NCBI RefSeq assembly: GCF_000181495.1
Contig: NZ_ABCF01000005.1
Coordinates: forward strand, 1-64,000
Direction: 5' to 3'
Origin: Bacillus sp. SG-1
GTDB lineage: Bacteria; Bacillota; Bacilli; Bacillales; Bacillaceae_B
DNA length: 64,000 bases
The notes beneath the pieces are model-generated. The model did no database searches and was not told where the DNA came from. It worked only from the letters and a program-made list of their open reading frames with translations. The number at the start of each line of letters is the position of its first letter. The stretch's first letter is position 1. Position numbers and translations under genes: made by a program. Shown piece by piece: positions 44,285 to 53,557 of this stretch.

Positions 44285-45775
44285 TTATTTACGTTGTGAA
44301 CGGACTTCTTTTTGAATGTCTTTGAAGAAAGACACGCACATTAAAATCATAACAACAGCAAATGGCAGGGCTGCGATGATCAGCATGTTCTGTAAACCTT
44401 GCGTTCCGCCAAAATAGACCACGACTGCTGCGATGGTTGATTGAATCAATCCCCATCCAATTTTCACTGAGTTACCAGGATTCAACTGTCCGTTTGTGCT
44501 TAACATACCTAGCACGAAGGTAGCAGAATCTGCGGAAGTGATAAAGAAAATTGCTATGACAAGAATGGTGAGAACAGACATGAAGAATCCTAATGGATAC
44601 TCTGCGAGTACACCGAATGTCGATGTTTCCAGGGTAAGTTCAGAGATCGCCGCAGTTCCAAGTTGTTCCAGCTCAAGAGCGGAGACACCGAAAACAGCGA
44701 AGAAAACAAAACATACGACGGATGGAAGCAGTAAGACACCGAATAGGAATTCACGAACTGTACGTCCTTTAGAAATACGGGCGATAAAGATTCCCACGAA
44801 TGGCGCCCAGGAGATCCACCAAGCCCAATAGAAGATTGTCCAGCCGTTGATCCAGCTGCGATTATCCTCATTTAATGGAGCCAGTCTGAAGCTCATATCA
44901 AAGAAATCCGAGATGTATCTTCCCAGGGTATCGGTGAACATATTGAGGATATACATGCTTGGTCCGACAATGAATAGAAGAATCAGCAGAAATAGCGCTA
45001 ATCCCATATTAATATTACTTAAGTATTTGATTCCTTTCCCGATTCCTGACCAGGCAGACCAGATGAACAACACGGTTGCGATGGCCAGTACAAGGATTTG
45101 AACAGTAAAGTTATTCGGAGTCCCAAATAAGTAGGAAAGTCCGCCTGTGATTTGGGCAGAACCGAACCCCAGGGTTGCAGCGACACCGATAACTGTTGCA
45201 AATACAGCAAGTACGTCAATGATTTTCCCAAGTGCCCCTCTCATCATCTCTTCGCCGAATAAAGGAGTAAGAGTGGCACTGATCAAGCCGGGAGCCCCCT
45301 TATTAAACTTGAAATAAGCGAGAATCAGTCCGACAATTCCATAGACTGCCCAGGCATGGACGCCCCAGTGGAAAAAGGAATATTTTAACGCTTCTTTTAT
45401 TGCTTCGTTTGATCCTTCGTCACTCATAGGACTGCTGATAAATGCGTGCGAAATAGGTTCTGCAGTTGTCCAGAAAACAAGACCAATCCCCATTCCGGCA
45501 CTAAAGAGCATGGCAAACCAAGAAGTTTTGCTAAACTCGGGCTCGTCATCCTTCTTTCCCAGTTTTAACTTACCAAATTTAGAAAACATGAGGAAAACAC
45601 AGAAAAGAAGAATGGCGATAACAATCAGCAAGTAGAACCAGCCAAAATCACTTAAAATACGGCCAGTTAGATTAGAAGAAAAGTTATTCAAATTCTCAGG
45701 AGCAACAGCTCCCCAAATGACGACTATCAAGGAGATAGCCAAAGCATACCAAAATACATGTGTCGCTTTACTCAT
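44285..45775 (-). CDS. BCCT family transporter (second copy)
   Basis: A 496-residue paralogue with the same 12-TM plan: SAGMGIGLVFWTTAEPISHAF, FFHWGVHAWAVYGIVGLILA and FYWAWWISWAPFVGIFIARI. Compared with the neighbour, the SEPISH segment reads AEPISH and FYGVSEP becomes FWTTAEP, which may reflect different substrate preference. RBS GAGAGGTG. The two BCCT genes are convergent and clearly diverged, so this is not a recent duplication. Confidence 0.94.
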   Translation of the reverse strand: MSKATHVFWYALAISLIVVIWGAVAPENLNNFSSNLTGRILSDFGWFYLLIVIAILLFCVFLMFSKFGKLKLGKKDDEPEFSKTSWFAMLFSAGMGIGLVFWTTAEPISHAFISSPMSDEGSNEAIKEALKYSFFHWGVHAWAVYGIVGLILAYFKFNKGAPGLISATLTPLFGEEMMRGALGKIIDVLAVFATVIGVAATLGFGSAQITGGLSYLFGTPNNFTVQILVLAIATVLFIWSAWSGIGKGIKYLSNINMGLALFLLILLFIVGPSMYILNMFTDTLGRYISDFFDMSFRLAPLNEDNRSWINGWTIFYWAWWISWAPFVGIFIARISKGRTVREFLFGVLLLPSVVCFVFFAVFGVSALELEQLGTAAISELTLETSTFGVLAEYPLGFFMSVLTILVIAIFFITSADSATFVLGMLSTNGQLNPGNSVKIGWGLIQSTIAAVVVYFGGTQGLQNMLIIAALPFAVVMILMCVSFFKDIQKEVRSQRK

Positions 45776-45908
45776 ACTTCACCTCTCAAAAAAATTTAGA
45801 GTTTGAGAGTATCCAACTCTATTATTATAACATAATATTCGGAATAGCGCTTCCAATCCCAGAGTATCGAAAGGCTATCGGACTGATGAAAGGCGATAAC
45901 TATCCTTC

Positions 45909-46691
45909 TTATGATAGTTTTTTTAATATAATTTCTGTTCCTGCTGCAAAGTTCTCACTGGCGCTTTTAATGGTAATAGTATCATCCTTTTTTTCAGGGG
46001 AATCACCGTCTCCCACCCAGAAGAACGTTATATCTTTTGCACCGTATTGCCTGGCTGTTTCAGCCATGATGAAATCCCCCTGGCTGTCCCCAAACACATA
46101 AACCGTTTCTTCTGAAACAGAATGTTGCTCCAATATCCACTGTGCTCCGATCTTTTTGGAAAGGTCAGGCGGGACTACATCGACTCCATAAGTAGAGACA
46201 ACGACCTTTTTGTTATGCATTTCGGCGACTTTTTTAGCTTCTTCTGCGTACACCTTTAATGCTTGTCTTGTCTTTTTAAGGTGCTCTTCGTCTCCCGGCT
46301 CACCGTGAACCGCCTCAACTGTGCCCATGGATTCCTTTGTTTCATCCCATTCAATAAGGCCTTTGTAGTCAGGTTTTTTGCTGATTCTTTGCAGTTTGTC
46401 TTTTATCTCATCTTGAATAATAAAATCTTCATCAAGCTGCCAGTTGCTGATATCATGTCCTTTTCCTTTGATTGCACCATGCTCAGCAACACAGTACAGT
46501 CTTGACCAATCCTCCTCTTTATCGAGGGAGGAAAAAATGTTTTCTGCCAGCCACTTTCTTGACCGGCCTGTAATGAAGGCCAGCTGTTCGTTTTGCTGGT
46601 AAAGCTTTTCGATGATATGTAAAACTTTCTCGCTCGGTTGGGCATGCTCATCCGTCAGGACGCCGTCCACATCAAACATAAAGAATGCCAT
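45909..46691 (-). CDS. HAD superfamily hydrolase (Cof/SPP/TPP-like)
   Basis: A 260-residue HAD-IIB phosphatase candidate. Motif I is FDVDGVLTD at residues 6-14, motif II FITGRSR near 39-45, and motifs III/IV include a Lys (KKIGAQWILEQH) and FGDSQGDFIMAETA near 197-210. This resembles sucrose-phosphate or trehalose-phosphate phosphatases. RBS AAAGGAGG. It stands alone, and the substrate is not determinable from context. Confidence 0.85.
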   Translation of the reverse strand: MAFFMFDVDGVLTDEHAQPSEKVLHIIEKLYQQNEQLAFITGRSRKWLAENIFSSLDKEEDWSRLYCVAEHGAIKGKGHDISNWQLDEDFIIQDEIKDKLQRISKKPDYKGLIEWDETKESMGTVEAVHGEPGDEEHLKKTRQALKVYAEEAKKVAEMHNKKVVVSTYGVDVVPPDLSKKIGAQWILEQHSVSEETVYVFGDSQGDFIMAETARQYGAKDITFFWVGDGDSPEKKDDTITIKSASENFAAGTEIILKKLS

Positions 46692-47240
46692 AGTATCCTC
46701 CTTTCTTCCCTAAACCACTATACCCGATTTTCCAAAAAAGTAGGCCTCTAGGAGAATAAAAAGTTTTGGAGCAAGGAAATTCGGAAAGTTTTTATTGTTT
46801 GGTAGTTTTGGCGCTGGCCGGTGGATAATAATTCATACTGTGGAGGGTCCTGATTTCTAGGACATCTTGGGAGAGTGTTCTAAGTTTTATAGGGTGTCCT
46901 GAGGCGGTGGTTTATTTCTCAGAGGAATAGCCCAAATTTTCGAGGGTGCTCCGAGGAATTGGTTATATCCACAGAAAAATGATCCGATTTTTACAGAATC
47001 CCGAAGAATGTGGTTCGTTTCGTTAAGAAATAGTCCTATTGTTAGAGGATGCCAGGAGAAGATGGTTCATTCTCCTTAAGAATGGTCCACACTTCAAACG
47101 GTCTTCGAAAAGATGGTCTACTCCGCTAAAGAATAGACCATTTTTTTGATTGTCGGCCGGAGAGGTTGGTTCATTTTGTTGCGTACATCCCCAACAGAAA
47201 TGAAACGCCCATGACCTTCATAGTATTTATTTTTAAAGGC
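46692..47240. other. Intergenic region dominated by degenerate tandem repeats
   Basis: Apart from the HAD-gene RBS and the tail of rluF, the stretch consists mostly of the repeat array described separately. Frames are closed by many stops on both strands; no gene is seen. Confidence 0.6.
46890..47190. repeat. Degenerate tandem repeat, period about 51-53 bp, about six copies
   Basis: A TGGTT/TGGTC-centred motif recurs at 46908, 46960, 47011, 47063, 47114 and 47167, spaced 52, 51, 52, 51 and 53 bp. Each unit runs roughly: GGTG/GATG-CC-GAGGA-TGGTTCATT, then about 10 nt, then AAGAATAGTCC. Copies differ at many positions, so the array is old. Confidence 0.75.
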
Positions 47241-47948
47241 TCACCATTCTTTTGGCTCATAATCCAGTTCGCGGAATAATTGCTGCTTTTCTTTCTTTGT
47301 CAGGTCCCGCCATTGGCCGACAGGTAGATTCCCTAAATGGATATTCATGATGCGGACACGCTGAAGTCTGAACACTTCGTAGCCCAGCGCCTCACACATG
47401 CGGCGGATCTGGCGATTCAGGCCTTGTGTCAGGATGATCTTGAAATCAAATTTGGAAAGCTGCTCTACCTTACATGGCAGGGTTTTGGTCCCAAGGATTT
47501 TGACCCCTTCGGACATTTGAGTCAAGAATTCAGGCGTGATCGGCTTGTCGACGGAAACGATATATTCTTTCTCATGCTGGTTTTCCGCCCTCAGGATTTC
47601 ATTGACAATATCACCATCGTTTGTCAGAAGGATCAACCCGTCTGAGTCTTTATCGAGACGGCCAATATTGAATACTCTTAATGGGTGGTTCACGAGGTCC
47701 ACAATATTGCCCTTTACATTCTTTTCCGTAGTACTGGTGATGCCCACCGGTTTATTCAAGGCGAGGTAAACGTTATTCCGCGCTACCCGGATTTGCTGCC
47801 CGCTTACCCTGATATCGTCACCTGGCTCAACCTGGTCGCCGATTTTAGCTTTTTTGCCATTGATGGTAACTCGGCCTTCTTCAATCAGCCTGTCTGCCCC
47901 TCGTCTTGAAGCTTTCCCGGCTTCACTGATAAATTTATTTATACGCAA
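47241..47948 (-). CDS. rluF: 23S rRNA pseudouridine synthase RluF
   Basis: Pseudouridine synthase of the RsuA/RluF group, with an N-terminal S4 RNA-binding domain ([20 protein letters not shown] to GDDIRV, about 1-60) and a catalytic domain with the active-site Asp in [18 protein letters not shown]. The RluF-type C-terminus has [20 protein letters not shown]. RluF modifies U2604 (and in some species tRNA-Tyr U35). The frame opens at GTG 47957, but the TTG at 47948 fits the AAGGTGT Shine-Dalgarno spacing and gives the usual LRINKF start. Confidence 0.93.
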   Translation of the reverse strand: MRINKFISEAGKASRRGADRLIEEGRVTINGKKAKIGDQVEPGDDIRVSGQQIRVARNNVYLALNKPVGITSTTEKNVKGNIVDLVNHPLRVFNIGRLDKDSDGLILLTNDGDIVNEILRAENQHEKEYIVSVDKPITPEFLTQMSEGVKILGTKTLPCKVEQLSKFDFKIILTQGLNRQIRRMCEALGYEVFRLQRVRIMNIHLGNLPVGQWRDLTKKEKQQLFRELDYEPKEW

Positions 47949-48174
47949 TTCGAACACACACCTTCATTTATATCATTGTAGCTTTAAGAATATCCAATTA
48001 ACGTTATGTTTTCAAGAAATGCCTTAAGAGACATCTTCTACAAAGCCTCCTTTTGTGCAATTCAACAAAATAAACACCCCCTTTTTAAGAAGGGAGTGCG
48101 GAATTAAATACTCAATTACAACTGTCAGCTGGTCGTGAATTGGATAGAGGTGAATAGGAACCTGCTCTTCGTTC

Positions 48175-49053
48175 TTAATGTCCCATGGCGTCGTGGTTGA
48201 TTTCCCTTAAAATAGGAAGAGAACAGCAACGGAAGGACCCCCCTGACTTAATGATTTCAGTAATATCGACTTCTAAAACGTTATAGCCCCTGTCGCGGAG
48301 TTGTTTATTCACCTCTTTGTTAACCGGCAGACTGAAAACCTTCTTGTTTCCAATGGAAAGCACATTGGTTCCGAGGGTGAATTGTTCGTCTTTGGTTACC
48401 TCTATTAATTCGTAGCGGGAGCTGAAAAATTCAATGTCCTCTTCTGTCATGGCATCGCGGAAGATGATAGCCTCTGTCGGTGAGATGACATTGAAGACAC
48501 AATCCAAATGCAGATACTCTTCCTTGAATTTGATTCCCTTTACATCGAAGTTTGGAAGGAGGCTTTGCAAATGGTCGACGGAATCTTGTGTTGTTCTGTC
48601 ACTAAGTCCGATATAGATGGTGTTTCGGTCGATGATGACATCCCCACCTTCAATCTTGTCTTCAGCTAAATTGTAATAAGACAATTCTTCATCGTCGAGC
48701 CATTGCTTCAAGACTTCTTCTTCGCCTTTTCTCGCCTGGCTGGCCATTCTGGCGACAAAGACTGTCTGCCCAAGAGTGAAGCCGATATCACGGGTAAATA
48801 CCTGCTCATGATATTTTTTATGATAAGGTAATAGCGCAACTTCTACTCCGTTTTCCCTCAATGTTTTGACAAACTCACCATGCTGTTCGACGGCTTTTTC
48901 TATATGTATGCCTTCATCCTTGAACTTTTTCTGCGTCTCATTGATGACATCCCTGATCGTCATATAGTGCGGCTCACAAAGAATGACTCGCTTCAGGGTG
49001 TCATATTCGCTGTTGCAAAAGGTTCTGTATGTCTCTTGAGAATCTGTACTCAT
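48175..49053 (-). CDS. Dimethylarginine dimethylaminohydrolase / amidinotransferase-family hydrolase (YkgA-like)
   Basis: A 292-residue guanidine-modifying enzyme of the DDAH/arginine deiminase fold, RBS AGGAGAG before ATG 49053. Expected residues are present: FTRDIGF (substrate Asp), KIEGGDVI, HLDCVF (catalytic His) and the terminal SGGSFRCCSLPI with two adjacent Cys, one of them the nucleophile. B. subtilis YkgA is the likely equivalent. Its natural substrate (methylated arginine or other guanidines) is not established from sequence. Confidence 0.88.
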   Translation of the reverse strand: MSTDSQETYRTFCNSEYDTLKRVILCEPHYMTIRDVINETQKKFKDEGIHIEKAVEQHGEFVKTLRENGVEVALLPYHKKYHEQVFTRDIGFTLGQTVFVARMASQARKGEEEVLKQWLDDEELSYYNLAEDKIEGGDVIIDRNTIYIGLSDRTTQDSVDHLQSLLPNFDVKGIKFKEEYLHLDCVFNVISPTEAIIFRDAMTEEDIEFFSSRYELIEVTKDEQFTLGTNVLSIGNKKVFSLPVNKEVNKQLRDRGYNVLEVDITEIIKSGGSFRCCSLPILREINHDAMGH

Positions 49054-49363
49054 AAGAACTCTCCTCATCAATCAAGTTATCTTTAGGATAAACAGTTCGA
49101 GCCGATAATATTTACCTTTTTCAGTTGTCTTTAACGCTTTAACGCGCTAAGAGGGACAGTCCCTTTTAGTGGGCTAAAGGGTTACTTTAAAGAGGAAAAA
49201 TAATTTCGATTAGGCAGCTGAATAGTAAATAGAGCTGGAAATGATTTTCAAGAGTGCTCAAGGTATAAAAGGATGAATTAATTTGTGATATAGTATGTAT
49301 AACATGAAACCGTAAGTTTTCTGCTTGTGGTTTTATTTCATAATAGAGAGTGAGAGGTTTATT
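49054..49363. other. Divergent intergenic region of DDAH-like gene and folE
   Basis: AT-rich. A hairpin-like element (AAACC-TAAG / CTTG-GGTTT at about 49306-49334) precedes the folE RBS GAGAGG. A possible -10 TATAGT (49289-49294) is visible, but the -35 is unclear. Confidence 0.45.
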
Positions 49364-50002
49364 ATGTTAATGACCGAAAATCAATTCATGATTCAAAAAC
49401 TTCAGGAGTTGTTCAAAGGGACTTCTGGAGATATAGATACAGATATTATTAAAGCACAACAGTATATGGATGGGATCAAAAGCCTGATTGAAATCTGCGG
49501 CGATGACCCAAACCGTGATGGCCTTCAGGAAACACCGTTCCGAGTGCTGAAAGCTTTCATGGAATACACAGAAGGTTATCGGGAAGACCCGAAAGCGCAC
49601 CTTGAGAAAGTATTCGATGTTCAGCATAAAGAGCTGGTGATGGTGAAAGATATCGAGTTCTATTCCATGTGCGAACATCATTTTGCGCCATTCTTTGGTG
49701 TAGCCCATGTCGGCTATATCCCTGACAAGAAGATTACAGGGTTATCCAAAATCGGCCGCATGGTTGAAGGGTACGCCAAGCGTTTTCAGGTTCAGGAAAG
49801 GCTGACGAATGAAATTGCCCAAGCTGTTGAAGATATTCTAGAACCTCAAGGCGCGATGGTTGTTATTGAAGCAAAACATATGTGTATGTGCGGCCGTGGC
49901 ATCAAGAAATCGAATGCCTCCACGACAACGACAGCAGTCAGGGGATTGTATGCTGATAAAGCAGATGCAAGAATGGAATTTCTAACCCTTCTAAATAGAT
50001 AA
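49364..50002 (+). CDS. folE: GTP cyclohydrolase I FolE
   Basis: Zinc enzyme converting GTP to 7,8-dihydroneopterin triphosphate, the first step of folate (and biopterin/queuosine-branch) synthesis. Starting at ATG 49364 (GAGAGG upstream) it has 212 residues. Zinc ligands lie in SMCEHHFAPFFG (Cys and His) and in CMCGRG; the active site includes GLSKIGRMVEGYAKRFQVQE. The N-terminal helical extension is slightly longer than usual. The next gene, an SDR, follows after 23 nt and may act on a pterin. Confidence 0.97.
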   Translation: MLMTENQFMIQKLQELFKGTSGDIDTDIIKAQQYMDGIKSLIEICGDDPNRDGLQETPFRVLKAFMEYTEGYREDPKAHLEKVFDVQHKELVMVKDIEFYSMCEHHFAPFFGVAHVGYIPDKKITGLSKIGRMVEGYAKRFQVQERLTNEIAQAVEDILEPQGAMVVIEAKHMCMCGRGIKKSNASTTTTAVRGLYADKADARMEFLTLLNR

Positions 50003-50025
50003 AGTCGATAGTGCAGGTGAGAAAA

Positions 50026-50793
50026 ATGAGACATGCAGTGATCACTGCCGGTTCCAAAGGGCTTGGAAAAAAGGTAACAGAGCATTTTCTCAATAAAGGT
50101 TGTTCGGTCACGGTCAATTACAGAAGTGACTTTGAGAGGGTCGAACAATTAAAGCAGGAGTGGGCTCCTTATCTTGACCAGCTCCTATTTGTTCAAGGTG
50201 ATATCACCAGAAAAGAAGATATCGTCAACATTATCCAGCAGACGATGAACCGATTTGGCCGTATTGATTATCTGATCAATAATGCCGGTCCGTATATTTT
50301 TGAGCGCAAGAAGCTGATCGACTATGACGATGCGGAGTGGGAGGAGATGATCAACGGTAATTTGACAGCTGTTTTTCACTTCTTGAAATTGACCATTCCG
50401 ATCATGAGAAAACAAAAATTCGGCCGGGTCGTTAATTATGGCTTCCAGGATGCTGAGCACTCTCCTGGCTGGATATACCGCTCAGCTTTCAGTGCAGCAA
50501 AGGTTGGTTTGGTTTCTTTAACGAGATCCATTGCATTGGAAGAAGCTGAACACGGTATAACGGCCAACATGATTTGCCCTGGAGATATCAGGGGGGAGAT
50601 GAAAGAGTCATCCATCGAAGAGGCAAGAGGGATTAGGGATGACCGGACCCCGATTGGAAGATCAGGTACAGGCGAGGACATTTCCCGTCTTATCGGGTTT
50701 ATATGCGATGAGAACTCTGATCTCATCACTGGGAGTATCATCTCCGCTTCTGGCGGAATAAATGTTGTGAACCGAAATGGTGTTATTCTCTAA
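50026..50793 (+). CDS. SDR-family protein with atypical active site
   Basis: A 255-residue short-chain dehydrogenase/reductase fold, ATG at 50026 after AGGTGAG (GTG 50011 is less likely). The Rossmann motif is AGSKGLGK near residues 8-15, with NNAG (INNAGPYIF) and the PG motif ICPGDIRGEM. The classical catalytic Tyr of YxxxK is Phe155 (FSAAK, Lys159 kept), and the usual Ser 13 residues before it is Asp142 in a VVNYGFQDA segment. It may be a catalytically altered or regulatory SDR. Adjacency to folE suggests pterin metabolism, as for pteridine reductases, but this is inference. Confidence 0.88.
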   Translation: MRHAVITAGSKGLGKKVTEHFLNKGCSVTVNYRSDFERVEQLKQEWAPYLDQLLFVQGDITRKEDIVNIIQQTMNRFGRIDYLINNAGPYIFERKKLIDYDDAEWEEMINGNLTAVFHFLKLTIPIMRKQKFGRVVNYGFQDAEHSPGWIYRSAFSAAKVGLVSLTRSIALEEAEHGITANMICPGDIRGEMKESSIEEARGIRDDRTPIGRSGTGEDISRLIGFICDENSDLITGSIISASGGINVVNRNGVIL

Positions 50794-50799
50794 TGAAAT

Positions 50800-50835
50800 G
50801 AAAAATCCTGCATCCAATGTGATGCAGGGTTTTTT
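50800..50835. terminator. Terminator between SDR and LysM genes
   Basis: AAATCCTGCATC / GATGCAGGGTTTTTT serves the SDR gene; the A tract on the other side lets it serve the convergent gene too. Confidence 0.88.
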
Positions 50836-50838
50836 ATA

Positions 50839-51384
50839 TTATCGGACTCTTACTTCGGAACCGATGGCAAGGCTGCGAGGATCGATATCAGGGTTTAAAT
50901 CGTAAAGATCATCGAGAGTCAAATTGGCATGGAGGTTTGAAATGCTCCAGAGTGTCTCATCAGGTTTTACTGTATGGAAAACCTCTCGTGAGCTTGGGCT
51001 TACTTTTACATCTGAACCGATGACAAGGCTATAAGGATCAACTTCAGGATTCAATTCATATAATTCTTCTAAGGTTAGTCCCGCATGGAGGTTGGCGATG
51101 CTCCAAAGGGTTTCTCCGGGAGTTACCGTGTGAAAAGTTTCATTAGGGTATTCAGGTTTATCGTGAAGCATGATTTCTGAACCGATTTCCAGGCTGCGGG
51201 CATCGAGACCGGGATTCCAATCATATAAATTGTTTACTGACACATTATCATGGTTTTGTGCAATTCCCCATAAAGTGTCTCCCTTTTCAACTGTGACAGA
51301 GGTACCGGCAGCTGAAGCTGCACCTCCTCCAGCTATCATTCCTAAGGCTAAAGCAGGGGCTAAAATCTTTGAAGTTTTCTTCAT
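50839..51384 (-). CDS. Secreted protein with three LysM domains
   Basis: A 181-residue exported protein: signal peptide about 1-25 (LALGMIAGGGAASAAG) and three LysM repeats at about 28-74, 82-128 and 134-180, each opening with a V-x-GDTLWGIA-like segment (EKGDTLWGIA, TPGETLWSIA, KPDETLWSIS) and sharing a distinctive NPxxDxxSLxIGSxxxV end. There is no catalytic domain. It probably binds peptidoglycan and could be a spore-coat or wall-decorating protein. RBS GGGAGGAG. Confidence 0.88.
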   Translation of the reverse strand: MKKTSKILAPALALGMIAGGGAASAAGTSVTVEKGDTLWGIAQNHDNVSVNNLYDWNPGLDARSLEIGSEIMLHDKPEYPNETFHTVTPGETLWSIANLHAGLTLEELYELNPEVDPYSLVIGSDVKVSPSSREVFHTVKPDETLWSISNLHANLTLDDLYDLNPDIDPRSLAIGSEVRVR

Positions 51385-51530
51385 CTGTTTTCTCCTCCCT
51401 TTTTAGTCTTACAGTATTTATCTTCCTGTTAAAAAAAGTCTCAAACATAATAAGGAGAAAAGCTTGTCCACGTTTAAGATATGGAAAAAGGAAAGAACCG
51501 CTGTGTGGACGGCGCCCTCCATTATTAGCA

Positions 51531-52424
51531 TCAAAATGTCAAAAAAGGCTTAGGAACACTGGAAGTATAATCAGGCCCGGTTCTTTCAGCATTATCACTA
51601 AGCAAAAGTGAAGAACAAGAGTCATCAAAGTCATAAGGAATGAACTGCTTGAAATCCACAGGGAAAATATCTGCATCTTGAAAGTGTCTATAAGGTTTGT
51701 CTATTTGCCTGAAATCGGAATTTATTTGTTTTTGAATATCTTCTGTAATGACCTTGCCAATGTACCGTCCAAGATTAACCCCCTGGTCATTATCCGAAGG
51801 GAAATGGACTCCGGCATATAGTCTTCCAACCGCATTATCATTGGCAATCTTACGCAATTTTCTTGTTTCACCTGGAAAGAAATAACTTAATACAGCTTCA
51901 GAACATCCCGACATAACGGCGTGACCAGAAGGATAAGTGGGAAAACGTGGAGTACATAGAAGCGTTTCAAGTGTTTCATCATATTGATCGGGTCTTGCGA
52001 CATCCCAATCATATTTCAAGTGCCAGGCAATGATCATAGCATCATTTATCGCTCCGTGATAGATAGACAAGATTCTTGCTGCCTGAGTAGGTCCTACATT
52101 ATAGGCATCAATCAAGCGATCAATGACAGGAGTCCACTGCTTGGTAGGAACTCCCGTGCCATAATAAGTAGCTATTTCCTTTTGGGCGGGGGTTAGTGTT
52201 GTTAAAGTTCTTTGAACAATTTTTAATTCCCTTTCGAAGTCAATTTGCTCCGGGTGTGTAATGGGAAGCTTCAGCTTTTTCCCTCTAGGATTAAAAAAGT
52301 TCCCCTTCTTGTCTGCTTGTAAAAAAAGTAAAGGCCAGGAACCTGCCAGAGGGGTGACAGGATCTGCAGGGGGAAACTGTTCACCTGCATATGGGACCTC
52401 TGACCACTTTAGATAGTTCGACAT
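51531..52424 (-). CDS. Vanadium-dependent haloperoxidase-like PAP2 enzyme
   Basis: A 297-residue PAP2-superfamily protein carrying the complete vanadate/phosphate-binding signature: LKYDWDVARP (K-x6-RP), FPTYPSGHAVMSG (PSGH) and RLYAGVHFPSD (R-x5-H). This is the vanadium haloperoxidase/acid phosphatase arrangement, and the protein lacks the TM segments of lipid PAP2 enzymes. Whether it has haloperoxidase or phosphatase activity cannot be told from the motif. No signal peptide is visible. RBS GGGAGGTG. Confidence 0.87.
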   Translation of the reverse strand: MSNYLKWSEVPYAGEQFPPADPVTPLAGSWPLLFLQADKKGNFFNPRGKKLKLPITHPEQIDFERELKIVQRTLTTLTPAQKEIATYYGTGVPTKQWTPVIDRLIDAYNVGPTQAARILSIYHGAINDAMIIAWHLKYDWDVARPDQYDETLETLLCTPRFPTYPSGHAVMSGCSEAVLSYFFPGETRKLRKIANDNAVGRLYAGVHFPSDNDQGVNLGRYIGKVITEDIQKQINSDFRQIDKPYRHFQDADIFPVDFKQFIPYDFDDSCSSLLLSDNAERTGPDYTSSVPKPFLTF

Positions 52425-52621
52425 CTCTATTCACCTCCCTCGGTCTTTCTCCTTTATTTTATGTCTTGCACAGAAAAAGGGACTAGGCTATCACCCGCCA
52501 CTTTATATTGGGCGGCAAGTAAGCTAAGGATTGAAAAAAATATTCATGAGTTAACGAATAAAACAGCCTTAAAACAAGGACAATAAAGGAGTGAATTTTT
52601 CCAGAAAAGAGGTCATAAGAT

Positions 52622-53326
52622 ATGCAACAGCATGATAACCAGGGATTCTCGCATGACGAATTCAAGCTTTCTAAAACAGGTTTTGATCCGAAAATGCCGG
52701 GACATCAAAATCAACATTCCAATGAAATGATTCTCAGACAAGAACCAAGAACAGCACGAAAAGAAGGGAGCGGTATCAGCCTTCCTTATGAAACCCGCCT
52801 GGAGATGGGGTTGATGCTTGATGAGCATCTTTGTGCTCTGAATGTGGCGCTTCATCAATATACAAAGCATCACTGGTTGACGGAAGGAGCTGAGTCATTT
52901 GGAAGTCTCCATCACATTCTGGATGAACATATCGATGTTACTGAAAAGCATATTGATGAGGTTGGCGAGAGGGTGGCAAGGCTGGGGGTCGTTCCAACTG
53001 CTCATCCTGTGACACAACATGAAATTTCTTATATCAAACATGAAGTGGAAGGCCGTTATACAATGAGGGATTTCTTACGCAATGACCTGGAACATGAAAT
53101 CAAAATCCAGGGCATGATGAGAAAGACCATTAAACGTGCTCATGAGCTGAATGACTTCGGAACGGTTCAGGTTCTGGAAGAAGTACTACTGAAGCGAGAA
53201 GACCTTGGCTATCACCTTTGGAGTCTTCTTGAAGATGATTCACTGGTTCGCGGTATGACGCATTTATTAGATGGCAATCAGGATATTGCTAATAATCGTC
53301 ATTTGAATGATAATCTGCCGAATTAG
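52622..53326 (+). CDS. Dps/ferritin-like protein with long N-terminal extension
   Basis: A 234-residue protein whose region from about 65 to 225 is a four-helix Dps-like domain, with MLDEHLCALNVALHQYTKHHWLTEG and HHILDEHIDVTEKHIDEVGER, matching the inter-subunit ferroxidase His/Asp/Glu set of Dps. The first 64 residues are polar, with many His/Gln, and are unusual for Dps (typically about 150-180 residues in total). No good Shine-Dalgarno is seen before ATG 52622 beyond AGAGG, so a downstream start is possible. Confidence 0.82.
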   Translation: MQQHDNQGFSHDEFKLSKTGFDPKMPGHQNQHSNEMILRQEPRTARKEGSGISLPYETRLEMGLMLDEHLCALNVALHQYTKHHWLTEGAESFGSLHHILDEHIDVTEKHIDEVGERVARLGVVPTAHPVTQHEISYIKHEVEGRYTMRDFLRNDLEHEIKIQGMMRKTIKRAHELNDFGTVQVLEEVLLKREDLGYHLWSLLEDDSLVRGMTHLLDGNQDIANNRHLNDNLPN

Positions 53327-53373
53327 ACATGGAGTGCCATGAGATAGCTGTAAAGGTATAAACGTAACTCCAG

Positions 53374-53412
53374 ACCCAATAATGCTGATTTTCAGCAGTT
53401 ATTGGGTTTTTA
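53374..53412 (+). terminator. dps-like gene terminator
   Basis: ACCCAATAA / TTATTGGGT with an inner GCTGA / TCAGC stem, then TTTTTAG. Confidence 0.9.
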
Positions 53413-53557
53413 GTTTGCACAAATTGTATACTTAAAGGAATTTTAAGAAGTGAATTTTTTAATATTTTAATATTCACCAAAACTAGACAGAATATTACAA
53501 TCATTTCACTAGACTTAGGTCTTAAGTCCTTATATACTAAGATTAACAAGAGAATAG

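Noticed and set aside
46890-47190. Considered as a CRISPR array because of regular spacing
   Set aside because: Units are diverged along their full length with no constant repeat and unique spacer pattern, and no cas genes occur.
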